DNA from: Saccoglossus kowalevskii
Taxonomy: Eukaryota > Hemichordata > Enteropneusta > Harrimaniidae
NCBI RefSeq assembly: GCF_000003605.2
Contig: NW_003130360.1
Span: 444,252 to 473,365, forward strand
Direction of reading: 5' to 3'
DNA length: 29,114 bases
The translations under genes and the position numbers were made by a program. The first letter of the stretch is position 1. Each line of letters begins with the position of its first letter. Positions 1 through 9,705 of the stretch are shown in pieces. Under the pieces are notes generated by a model. The model was not told the origin of the DNA. It did no database searches and saw nothing but the letters and a program-made list of their open reading frames with translations.

Positions 1-155
1 TGTGCGCCATTGACGCTGCAGTTCGGCGTCTTCTTCTGAGAGTTTTGGGTCTTTGTTTTCACCGCCGCCGGTTGCCAGGCGGTGAAAATGCCCGGATGTC
101 CGCCTCCGAGGATAGCAATATTTCTATTTATATTTTGTAGTGATCATTTTCATTT

Positions 156-398
156 CGATGTTTTTTTCGTTTAACGAGAACCTACATGCCACTCCCCCCC
201 CCTAAATTTTCAAATGGCTAACCCCAAACGTTTTAGCCAAAATACGAGGGCGCAGTTTCAGGATTTTGTCGTGTACATTTTTATTTTGATATATTTTTTT
301 AACGAGAACCTACAAGCCACCCATTCCCTAAGTTTTCAAATGGGCGACCTCAACGTTTTAGCCGAAATACGAGGACGTAATTTCAGGATTTGATAATT
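156..398. repeat. Diverged tandem duplication, ~128-bp period
   Basis: Two adjacent copies, at about 156-270 and 284-398, share TTAACGAGAACCTACA (171 and 299), TTTTCAAATGG, AACGTTTTAGCC and a final TTTCAGGATTT. They differ by scattered substitutions and by a C-run in copy 1. No long frame spans both. It looks like an old duplication or two partial copies of a repeat. Confidence 0.75.
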
Positions 399-994
399 TC
401 GACAGTATTGCCAATAATGCCATTGAATTTCAGCTATATCTCTATTATATGGCCCGGTCCGGCAGCTTTGTAATGCTCGCGGTTTCTCGCGCAGATTCAA
501 CGTCACATTGGGGTTTTGTTTTTGCCGCCATCAATAATGACCAAACAGCTGCGACCCAGCAGACGACATGGAACGTTTGTTGAACTTCATAACGTCTCAT
601 TAGCATATCAACGTTCGCAGATGAAAAAGAGTACACTACTTAGCATATGCGCTAATTTGTTTTTATTGTTCATTGTTAAAAGTAAAAATTGCGATTAAAA
701 TATGGCATATCTGACCATCTCACTTACAATGTGCTATTTTAAAACAAACATAAAAAATGCATTCGCTTTATGAAAATTAATGCGCGTCGCAAACCGCCGA
801 ATGAAAGAACTACTTTCAGATTTTAGCAGACATTACGTTTCTCTATTCCTGCAGTTATTTCTCATCAAAGTTTTGTGTTCAATTATATTTAAGTATATAA
901 TTTACTCATTACGTATATCACTGTTTTGGATACATTGACGTTTGGACAGCGCCGACAAGTCAGTTGAAAATCTAGGTCAGTTTCTTCATTTCTA

Positions 995-1093
995 GTAAGC
1001 ATTTATAATCGTGAAAAAAAAACTATGAATTCTTGTATGTACTTGGAATTGATGGATTCCAGGCTATTCATTTTCTATCATATTGCATTTCAG
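995..1093 (+). other. Probable 5'UTR intron of SYCP3
   Basis: A donor-like GTAAGC begins at 995 and a good acceptor, TTGCATTTCAG, ends at 1093, leaving an 18-nt leader before the SYCP3 ATG at 1112. A short 99-nt intron in the 5'UTR would fit. The acceptor is convincing; the donor is one choice among several, so the first exon may lie elsewhere upstream. Confidence 0.4.
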
Positions 1094-1111
1094 ACTGAAT
1101 TCATTTGCACA

Positions 1112-4100
1112 ATGCCCAAGAAACAACCGCAGAAACAGCAAAAACCACAACCCGTTTCTGAGGAATCTGTGGAAGACGCATTTGATTTTGATGACGAAGA
1201 AGATAACCAACATGAAACAACTAGGGGTATGTCTTATAAAATATATATTATATAATTTATAGTTTGCTCTGTATATTATTGGCGACAAAAGTTAAATTTG
1301 TAATGCTGGTATCAAGTTATATTAATAGGGCTTATCTACAAGTATTTGAAAATTTGGAAGGGTTGTTTTAATTCAGTGTTTTTCTGCAAATATATTTCCA
1401 TCATTACATGTTTGTGTTTTGCCACAGTCTTATTATTTTGGTCTTGTTCCTCAAAACCCTCTAACATTTCGCCAAAAGCTCCCTTTTTAACCCCTTGAAA
1501 TGCTGATTACCTCTATAAAGACACAATAATTTAGCAACAGCACTGATATAACTCAAAAACACCTGTTTTACATATTCAGAAGATGAAACACCAACTGTTC
1601 CGTCAAGATCGGGAAAGAAAAGAGTGTACAATGAGCTAACTGATGATGTTGGGTAAGCTACCCTTGATTAACTCTTTTGAGATCCTGTAATCAAAAATAC
1701 AATGTTAAACACTTTTTTAAGTTTCCTTTTTTCTCACTGTTTCAGTGGTGAAGTCCATACCTTATTAGACAGATTTGGTTGTAAGTATATTTTATTATTC
1801 TAATTTTAGCTTCTCTGTCATCGAGATGACAGCTGTTCAAATAAGGTGATTGTCACTTGTCGTCTATTGCATTTTTGATTTCTGGTAAAAAAAATGCCAT
1901 TTTAAACTTCTTTTTGTGAACTACAAACCTGATTTGTTCATTTCATGCTGATATCATCAATTGTCTATTTTAGCAAATATTATATTTTTGAATCCTTCTT
2001 GAAACTTTACTAATCCGATTGCTTTGATATTTGAGGTGTATTAATTCTTTGTGAACAATTTGTTCTCGACTTGGCTGCCACAATGTTCTTGTAGGACAGC
2101 AAAGCTATTTTGATTGTCAGAACGCTTGTTAATATTAAAAGTTGTAATTTACTTAGTATTGAAGATATTACATTCTCTAATACTTGACTGTGTTTGTAAT
2201 GATCTCAGAGATTACTAAGTTTGCAAATTAGTTCATAATCCAATAAAAATTGTCATGTCAGCTTTGTTTTTGTAGTAGGTTTTTATGAATGTATTTTTTT
2301 CTTTTATTTATTATGTTTCACTTGGATAAAAAAAACTAATGTTTACATTTTCAGCTGATATAAGTAAATCAATAGTTGCCAAACGAAAACGCTTAGAACT
2401 ACTCACACAGCAGTCATTGAAGTGCAGCAATCGGAAGGTAGATGACATTTTCAAAGGTCAAAATGCTGAAAGGTAAATATATCTGTACAATATTCATTGT
2501 TTTGGTCAGAATTTGCTTGGCGATGTTAGAAAAAAACTTGTGTAAAAAGACCCTTTTCTGAACTTCAAGACCATTTCATATCACTATTATGTTATACATG
2601 AGAGCTTGACACTAAGGGAAATTGCCATTCAGTCGACTCAACAATATCCTACTAGCCTAACAGACTATGTATTAGTAAATATAGACAACGTAGTTTTCAG
2701 ACAAGTTAGTTTGAAAGTTAAAGTCAAATCCTAGTAGACCCATTTACATAGACCATAAAAATTGCTTTTTATAGTACCGGCAGGGGTAACTGTATTATCT
2801 TTTATAATGCATGTTTTCAGGCAGAGACTGAGTGATGAATACTGCAAGCAGGTGATGAATGTGTTTGAGCAGTGGGGTACAGACATCAATAAAATGAAAG
2901 ACCATGAGGATAAACTACAGGTAAGACTCCCTAACTTCAAGGAATTATATTCACAACTTTAATCAAACTGATATTCAAATGGATTACCTACCAGTGTATT
3001 AAAGAGGGTCGGCAAGGGGTATTTTCGTAAGCTGTAATCAATTGTTTTTATTTTCGTAATAATGTAATTTAAATAAACATGGGCAAAGTGTAAAATGTAA
3101 TCAGCTATTTTATTCATCCGTAATTTGTACAAAGATATTATTTTTTGTAAACATATAAAGCATTTTCCAAATTAAATGTTGTACTGTAAAATACTAAATT
3201 TTAGTTGAAATTAATTTTTGCTGAAAAAAAAAATTTTTTTGTTGAATGGAATTTTATTTGCACTGATTTTTGATTAGTTGAATGCAAAATATGGGAAAAA
3301 GTTATATTTGCTGGATTTTATTTTCACTAAATCATTACTTCAGATAAAATAGCAGAATAAAGTATTTTACAGTAATTTCCAATTTTGATTCTTGAACTAA
3401 AATTGTCAAAAATATTATAAAAACATAAAATATAATTAGGAATTGGCTCTAACTGTAAAGTGTAAAAACCTATTTAATTACTGTAAATGGAACTTTCGTT
3501 TTATTTCCTGTAAAAACGTGTAATGCCGTTTTTACTTCCTGTAACCTATACTAGCTATCCCCCCTTGCCCACCCCCATTAAACACAACATTGATTATTGT
3601 GCCATTGCTTTTTCATTGGTAGACATTATTTCGTCAGCAACAAAAGTTGTTTCAACAAGCCCGAATTGTACAAGGCCAAAGACTGAAAACTTTGAGGCAG
3701 CTGCATGAGCAGTATAGCAAGGTAAGGTGATGTTTCTGCAGTAATATCTACATCTCCATGCACTATTCAATATCTGCTATGGTTGGCATAAAACACCACC
3801 CAACCCTTTTCACGTAACAAGATGTTACCATTTTATGTATTTTATTTGATACAAAATTATAGACTGACTTTTTTTGTTTTGTTTTTTTTGGTCAGTTGAG
3901 CTATTTTTGCATGACATTGAAACTGTTCAATATTGCCAGATAAAATATCCTCATTACTGTTCTTTTTTTTTTCCAAGGGGATGACTGATTTGGAGTCTCG
4001 TCATCAAGATCAACATAGCAATGTACAAGTAGAACTTCGAAAAGAAATGAGCTTGCTTCAGAAGAAAATCCTAATGGATACAGTAAGTTTTACAAAAACA

Positions 4101-4345
4101 TTTTACTAATACATTTATAAATATCATTCAATCAATTTAATCTACTGATACTTTTGATTCAACAAGATATTAATAAATTTCAAAATTTCAATTGAAAGGA
4201 AGTGTTTTGAAATGTCTTTGTTGCACAGAGAGTACCCACACAAGTTCCATATGTTGTTTGTTTTAAAACTTAATTCTTCATTCGTCTACAGCAAAATCAA
4301 GAAATGGCTAATGTCCGTAAATCCTTACAGTCAATGCTGTGGTAA
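1112..4345 (+). CDS. SYCP3: Synaptonemal complex protein 3 (SYCP3), complete, 8 coding exons
   Basis: SYCP3 is the coiled-coil protein of meiotic chromosome axes (lateral elements); its helical core tetramerises into fibres that compact chromatin loops. Exons read from the sequence: 1112-1226, 1580-1652, 1746-1780, 2355-2472, 2821-2920, 3623-3721, 3978-4082 and 4292-4345. All introns are GT-AG, phases match at each junction, and the total is 699 nt, giving 232 aa (human is 236). The N-terminus is Lys/Gln-rich then acidic (about residues 17-31), followed by basic KKR (51-53) and KRKR (84-87) patches that could bind DNA or act as nuclear signals. From about residue 84 it is a Cor1-family coiled coil. 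Hallmarks are RQRLSDEY in exon 5, [20 protein letters not shown] in exon 6, [10 protein letters not shown] in exon 7, and the C-terminus [10 protein letters not shown], which matches the conserved SYCP3 tail needed for fibre formation. The start is the ATG at 1112; an in-frame ATG at 1025 lies before a probable splice acceptor and is rejected. Identity is firm. Confidence 0.95.
3006..3576. mobile_element. Non-autonomous TIR element with 8-bp target duplication, in SYCP3 intron 5
   Basis: The left end begins GGGTCGGCAAGGGG (3006) and the right end, read on the other strand, begins GGGGGTGGGCAAGGGG (ending 3576), giving imperfect terminal inverted repeats. Flanks are ATTAAAGA (2998-3005) and ATTAAACA (3577-3584), a 7-of-8 match suggesting an 8-bp target-site duplication as in hAT-like elements. 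There is no transposase ORF. The interior is AT-rich with repeated TGTAAT-type motifs and holds a second element at 3182-3374. The insertion ends 38 bp before the exon 6 boundary. Family assignment is inference. Confidence 0.6.
3182..3374. mobile_element. MITE with perfect 13-bp inverted termini (copy 1)
   Basis: The element starts TACTGTAAAATAC and ends GTATTTTACAGTA, perfect inverted repeats. If the outer TA is the target duplication, the element is flanked by TA on both sides, as for Tc1/mariner-type MITEs. It is 193 bp, non-coding and AT-rich. It shares its ends and 'CACTGG.TTTTA'-like internal motifs with the copy at 7546-7756, and it lies inside the larger TIR element of SYCP3 intron 5. 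Confidence 0.7.
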
Positions 4346-4503
4346 ACTTGCTGAAGATTAACAAAATATGAAATGTCATTCAGTTGGTTTTAATATGAAT
4401 TGTTGTAATTTGAATAATTTATATAGTATTTATGAATGTTTATAGTTGAATTGTTTTTGAAAATTGTTGTCAAGTTTTTATATGACTTATTTAATTAATT
4501 TAT

Positions 4504-4509
4504 AATAAA
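4504..4509 (+). terminator. SYCP3 poly(A) signal AATAAA
   Basis: A canonical AATAAA lies 159 nt after the SYCP3 stop codon and is followed by T-rich and GT-containing sequence (about 4516-4550), as expected for cleavage and polyadenylation. It is the first perfect signal downstream of the stop. Confidence 0.7.
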
Positions 4510-5051
4510 GTGATTCATGTTTTTAATTCAGTTTTGTGTATATTGATTTTGTTACTATTAGCACATTTATTGAAATAGTGTGAATAACTTTGAACTTTAA
4601 TTTTGTATGATATTGTATTATCCTAAAAAAAAATTATGGATATGATTAATTGTAATATAAATATATAATGTCTTGACTGACTGCAAATGTATGCTTAGGT
4701 AAATTTGGGTCACATTAGTGTATTTCATTGAGAAAAAAATTATATCTAAAATGTGTGATCATGATGTAATATAAATCCAAATTATCTAAACATGCTGAAA
4801 AATACTCAAGTTATTCACATTGTCACTTTAAATTACAACCTTGATTGACCCATTAAGAAGAAAAGTTTTTAGAACACAAACAGTGCCAAAAGTTGGGCTA
4901 AATTTTTATTACAAGAATATGCACAGCAGAGTTACTTGAACAATCAAGACCCATTATATCAGCCACACCCAGATATTTAAATCTTATAATGAACAGCAAT
5001 TGATTTTCTGATATTTATTCTGAAAAAGATGTGAATATTGCAGTCGTCCAA

Positions 5052-5207
5052 CTATAATAATAATATGAGGTTATTACGAGAATATCTCAAAGTATGCATG
5101 AAGACAGTACAGCTGGAGTATCGGCTGACGCACAGCAGAGGTCGATGCGTGGCGTACTGTCTGAGTGCATACTTTGAAGTATTCTCGTAATAACCTTATT
5201 ATTATAC
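5052..5207. repeat. Long foldback hairpin (imperfect inverted repeat)
   Basis: The left arm (about 5052-5112) contains GGTTATTACGAGAATAT, CAAAGTATGCA and AGACAGTAC. The right arm (about 5152-5207) carries the reverse complement of each in mirrored order. Arms of roughly 55-60 nt surround a spacer of about 40 nt that includes GCTGACGCACAGC. This would form a strong cruciform or RNA hairpin and resembles a foldback MITE. A further 14-bp perfect inverted pair, 5197-5210 with 5459-5472, suggests that the element extends to about 5472. Confidence 0.75.
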
Positions 5208-5474
5208 ATCTTTTCCTTCCAAGGATACATCATAGGAATGCCGAAATCCAAAAAGCTTAGAACAGAATCAGTGAACTTCTTTGTGTGGAGTCCGGTCAAA
5301 CCCTGATGGCAGCCATGTTTGTTTTTATTATTAGAGGACGCTTATGCGCGTAATCATTCCATATTTGGAATTCGCATTTCCATAAATGGTAGGATGAAAT
5401 ACCCCCGTAAAATACCCTCAAATTACGGCACGCTGTAACTTATGGCGTTACAGTGACAGATGTATAATAATAGT

Positions 5475-7545
5475 TTTTATTGTCCTTCAAGGCCACATGC
5501 TCATGTGACATACATTGCACACAAGAGTAATATCCACATTCACAAAACTCATATGAGAGCTTCATCCCTGATCTGATTTGGTCGCCCAACTTTACCTAGT
5601 GTTAATTAACCCCTTGAGTGCCATAATGATAATTTGGAATAAAATAATAATTCATAATTCTTCAATGGCTACTGATTCTGATTGAAATTTTGTAGAAAAT
5701 ATTTTTAAAATGTGTGTATGATTACAAAAGCTTGCTTCTTAACAGGTGTTTGAATTACGCCCTCGTCGGGTGAAAGTGGTTAACCTCTGACCTGTTTCAA
5801 TGTTGTGTTGACAATACTATGCAACGGCATACATCAATACGTGGTGTTTGTATTGTATTGCTGAATAGGTCAGGTCAATAAACAGTGAGTTGCAGATACT
5901 CCTTGTCGTCCATCGAACAGGTACGTAGTGACGCCTGAGTTATTCTGTTATGAATAGTTTCGTAGTAGTTTTAGTACAAAGTTATAGGAAGTGTCTAGTC
6001 TATAGTATCGCACAAAAGTCAGTAGACCATATTCTGTTGTGAACACCTGGGTGAATTTAACCATGGAGGTAGAAAAGATGATAATGACACTATTGGGCTT
6101 ATCCAATGCTAACTTTGTAGACAAGTTGTGTTCTCTTCTATCAGGGGTTCAAAAGGTTATTTTTTTTGTTTATGCGAGTTCACGAAATGAGTATCGATAA
6201 TTTCCCGGGAAATAAACGTTTGAACAGAGGGACTGTGGTTTGAAGCGGTCCTGGTGGTATTGATAACGAGGTCCGTGGAGTATGATTAAAAGTTTGTGGA
6301 AGACATGGAGATAAAAAAAAAAAACTCCATGGGAAGTCAAAGAGTACATTAATACCAAGAAAGGTGTGAATGAATGGCGCCATGCAATGGAATGTCACGC
6401 AATTCACAGTCTAGTGATGATTAATTCAGGAGATTCAACGAAAACACAATGGGTATATATTCGCCCCCAAACCATCGATCTCTATTTCTATTCACTTTGA
6501 TTTGTTTGTATGCTAAATATTTTGTTCCTTGATTTCCCATCAATGAACCATAAACCTAGAAACCATGCGTTATATACCCACGCTGGTCCACGATTGATTG
6601 TTTCCATGGCCCTTAATACCGTTCTTGCTCCGCCTTCAAGCGTACAATTTAATTGAATCATGGACTTTATAGGAAAGAGGAAATGAAAGTCTTATTTCCT
6701 CATTGCCTATTATTCATTCAAGCAGCTAAAATGTATTTGTATGGTATATAACTGTAGATCATCATACATCACCTTGCAGCTGGTGATACACTGGAAATAG
6801 AACATGTAGCATATGTCAACAAGTCTAAAATTTGCATAAAATTTCTGTTAATAATAATAATCAGAAAGGAAGTTATTGTCTGTGTACAATAAGAGAATAA
6901 TGCATGTAGTATTTCAATTGTATTAGCATGTGTGAAAAGGTCTGATTAACGATGTAGTTTATGCAATAATAAAAAGAAAATTATATAATCTTTACCCTTC
7001 ATTACACTACTATAACATCCAAGGGATACAGTATGGTAATCATATAACACCTGCATAATTGAGGATTTAATTTCAGTTTATTATTATTATTATTATCATC
7101 AGACAGGTATAAACACAAACAACAGGGAGCTCAGATTCATACTGCAGGTAACCAGCCTAAAATCATTCATCACTGTAAGTATTTCATTTTGTATCTTATC
7201 AAGTACTAGCTGTAAGGTTAATTATTATGCCACGTTAGTAAAATATTAATTATAAAAGGCTGCAACAGAAAGTTACAATACAGATATGATTGGCCACGTC
7301 TCCATGGTTTGATTAAAAATTCTTCTATAGTCTCATGTGCAGAATATAATACCACAGACGAATCAATGTCAAATAGTGTATTTTGTTCAGCTTGCCAAAC
7401 TTTAGTTGTGGCTAAGCATTGCCAAGCAACCTACAAAATAATTCCAGGGACTGATATATTTTTCTTGTCATAAATTTAAAACATTATTAGATGATTCAGA
7501 CATGTTTGATGCACTGTATTATCTAATGTGTGTTAAGATCTAAAA
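5475..7545. other. Intergenic stretch, no confirmed gene
   Basis: No exon here could be tied to a known family. At 5877-5923 a stretch ending in AACAG before GTACGT (5924) could be a 5'UTR exon of the downstream tetraspanin, but nothing proves it. A short ATG-led frame at 6062 runs into a stop after about 45 codons. An inverted pair TGGGTATATA (6449) and TATATACCCA (about 6570) is visible. A TTATTAT microsatellite lies at 7079-7097. The rest is AT-rich and featureless to me. Confidence 0.4.
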
Positions 7546-7756
7546 TACTGTAAAATGATTAATTTTCACTGGGTTTAAATTTCGCTGATTTACTATTTCA
7601 GGCATATTCAGTGGGTTTTAAATTCACGGTTTGATCATTTAGATAATGTGTTCTATAATAAATTTTACATATTTACTGGGTTTTAATTTATCACATTTTC
7701 CAGTCAGCGAAATAAGCAAAATTAAAACCCATTGAATAATTAACCCTTTTACAGTA
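7546..7756. mobile_element. MITE with TACTGTAAAA termini (copy 2)
   Basis: It starts TACTGTAAAA (7546) and ends TTTTACAGTA (7756). Subterminal sequence also pairs: TTAATTTTCACTGGGTTT on the left against AAAACCCATTGAATAATTAA on the right. TTCGCTGA at the left and CAGCGAAATAAGC at the right are part of the same symmetry. The element is 211 bp, non-coding, and flanked by TA. It is a sibling of 3182-3374 and probably of the degraded copy near 14530-14720. Confidence 0.7.
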
Positions 7757-8832
7757 TCTCAACCTTGTCAGTGAATTTATTAAAAGTAGTACTATAGCAA
7801 GCAGATGAAATAAAATTTGATTGATCTGAAAAATACAATGTCAATTTACTTTTGACAATTTTTAATAAATTTCAAGGCCTTATATTTACTGGAATTTTGT
7901 TTCTGTTTATTGTGTGTTATTTATTCATAGATAGCCTGAGTAAAACCCAACACCCTAAAACCTTGCTTGTACATTTCATTCCTTAATAACCCCATTCTAT
8001 TCAGGAGTATCCCAGTAAACTGAAATTCTTATAAATTTTCCTGCAAATATTTTTTAATAAATATTTTAAATCCTTTTTAAATCTCTAAATGACATCTTTC
8101 ATATTGTATAGTAATTCCACCAATTTATATTTCCCCAAAATACATAATTTTAGGGAATAAAGTTCTTGCATTTATTTTCTAGTGAATTTATAACAGTGAT
8201 GTTGTTATTTTATTCATTATTTGTGCCTAAACTATACATTTATTATTATTTTTAATAATTAATTCAAATAAAACTTTTAAAATAACCTTATTGTAGTCAT
8301 ATGTTGGTTTGCTACATCGAGCCATGCCTATTTCTATGCTACATACATTATACTGGTACTGATATACCATATTGCACGTCAGGAATCCAAAAATAGAATA
8401 GAAGCAAGAGGAAAACAGTATCTTTTATATGTGGGTAGGATATGGTCTGTATCTACTAGGCCTTGTCTTTTAAAAATGACTGAAGAGTGACAATTAGCTC
8501 ACCGAGAAACACTGTAGCAAGAGTTTTTTTTGAGAAGATTTTGTTCGCCTCCTTTGCGAAATGTTGCATAAGCAAATTGCTTGCCTTAAATAAAAGGTTA
8601 ATTACTGTGTATCTCATGTGACAGAATATTTTTTGGATGGGTTTAATAACATTAACCAGCCTGAAACAAAACCGAAAGTTAAAGTAGGTCATTTAATAAT
8701 AGATATTTCAAACGTTAAAAAATGACTGCATGAACAAAGTAATGTCAAGGAAATAGTGAAAGGAATTTATACGGGTTGCAATAAAGAAATGTAAATATAT
8801 TATTACTCCAATGTTTCTGATGACAATTTTTA

Positions 8833-9190
8833 GTTCTCGTTTGCACACAGTTTGAAAACTAGGACTAGTTGATTGATCTCTGCATGAATCCATGTGTGTG
8901 TACGTCAGGACTTATATTTTAGACATACCTGGATCAATTACGTTCAAATTTCACACATACATCATACATAATATTGTACATGTGCACATCAATTTATTTC
9001 ACAATCTGATTCAAGATGGCCAGATGGCGGCCATTTTTGTATTGAAATCAAGCATTTCTGATATTCCAGAACCAGATCTTGGCTGTTTACAGATGGATTT
9101 TGTTAAAACTTGGACAGACATATGCATGGGCATTTATGTCATGATCTGATTTCAGATAGCCCATTGGCAGCTATTTTAAGGCTAAAAATG
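8833..9190 (+). repeat. Dispersed 'ATGGCC' repeat, copy A
   Basis: This stretch matches the repeat at 18618-18900 over most of its length. Shared words include CTTATATTTTAGA-CATACCTGGA, TTCACACATACATCATACAT, CAATCTGATTCAAGATGGCC (near 9002-9021), GGCGGCCATTTTTGT and GGCTGTTTACAGATGGATTT. It begins with a worn form of the AGTCCCCGTTT hairpin found at copy B. A second weak ATCTGATTTCAGAT-GCC unit follows at about 9143. The 85-codon frame across it is not a gene. Confidence 0.7.
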
Positions 9191-9705
9191 CATCAAAATC
9201 ACTAGTGGTAATTTTCATCGGACATGCTATATACATGAGCATTTGTGTCATAATTTTTCATATGTTTCCAAATAGCATAAACTGACACTCGCTTTTATCC
9301 TGTCTGTAATACAAGTGTGACAGTGGATCCATATTTCAGGTATTCATTGATGGATTTGGTTTAAGCTGTTAAAATGTATTACATTTTGAGAGATTGCGTG
9401 CACACATCAGAAGACTTACAATGTATGGATATGTACTCAAAAGTATACTTTCATTAAAAAACAACAGAGACTGTGTCATGTCATAATTTGTTTTTTAATA
9501 CCTGATTCATTTTTTTTTTTTAAATACATAATATAATAATTTATAATAATTTTGTGAAAACAAAAATTTAAAAGTCAAGTTTAGGTGATCCGTCCTAAAT
9601 ATGTATACCAAATCTGTGTTGTATTTCAATAAATCATTTATTATAAATTATGTTTTCATGCACACAGATTTGTAATAAATTCAGCTGTAGCAACAGACTG
9701 CCACC

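Larger units (their letters stand above)
1..1111. other. Upstream region of SYCP3, no confirmed gene
   Basis: Bases 1-115 are clearly GC-richer than the rest. On the minus strand one frame stays open to the window edge without a visible start, so this could be the end of a neighbouring exon or a CpG-rich promoter; neither can be decided here. Bases 156-398 hold the 128-bp duplication. Bases 400-990 are AT-rich with no recognisable coding exon. TATA-like runs near 882-900 could serve a SYCP3 promoter, but such runs are common in DNA of this composition. Confidence 0.4.

Noticed and set aside
1025..1111. Upstream in-frame ATG as the SYCP3 start
   Set aside because: It lies before a good splice acceptor (ends 1093), and the residues added do not resemble the SYCP3 N-terminus; ATG 1112 begins a typical basic/acidic leader.
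5750..5930. Solo LTR (AATAAA followed by a CGAACA end)
   Set aside because: No matching target duplication, no convincing 5' TG end and no primer-binding or polypurine site.
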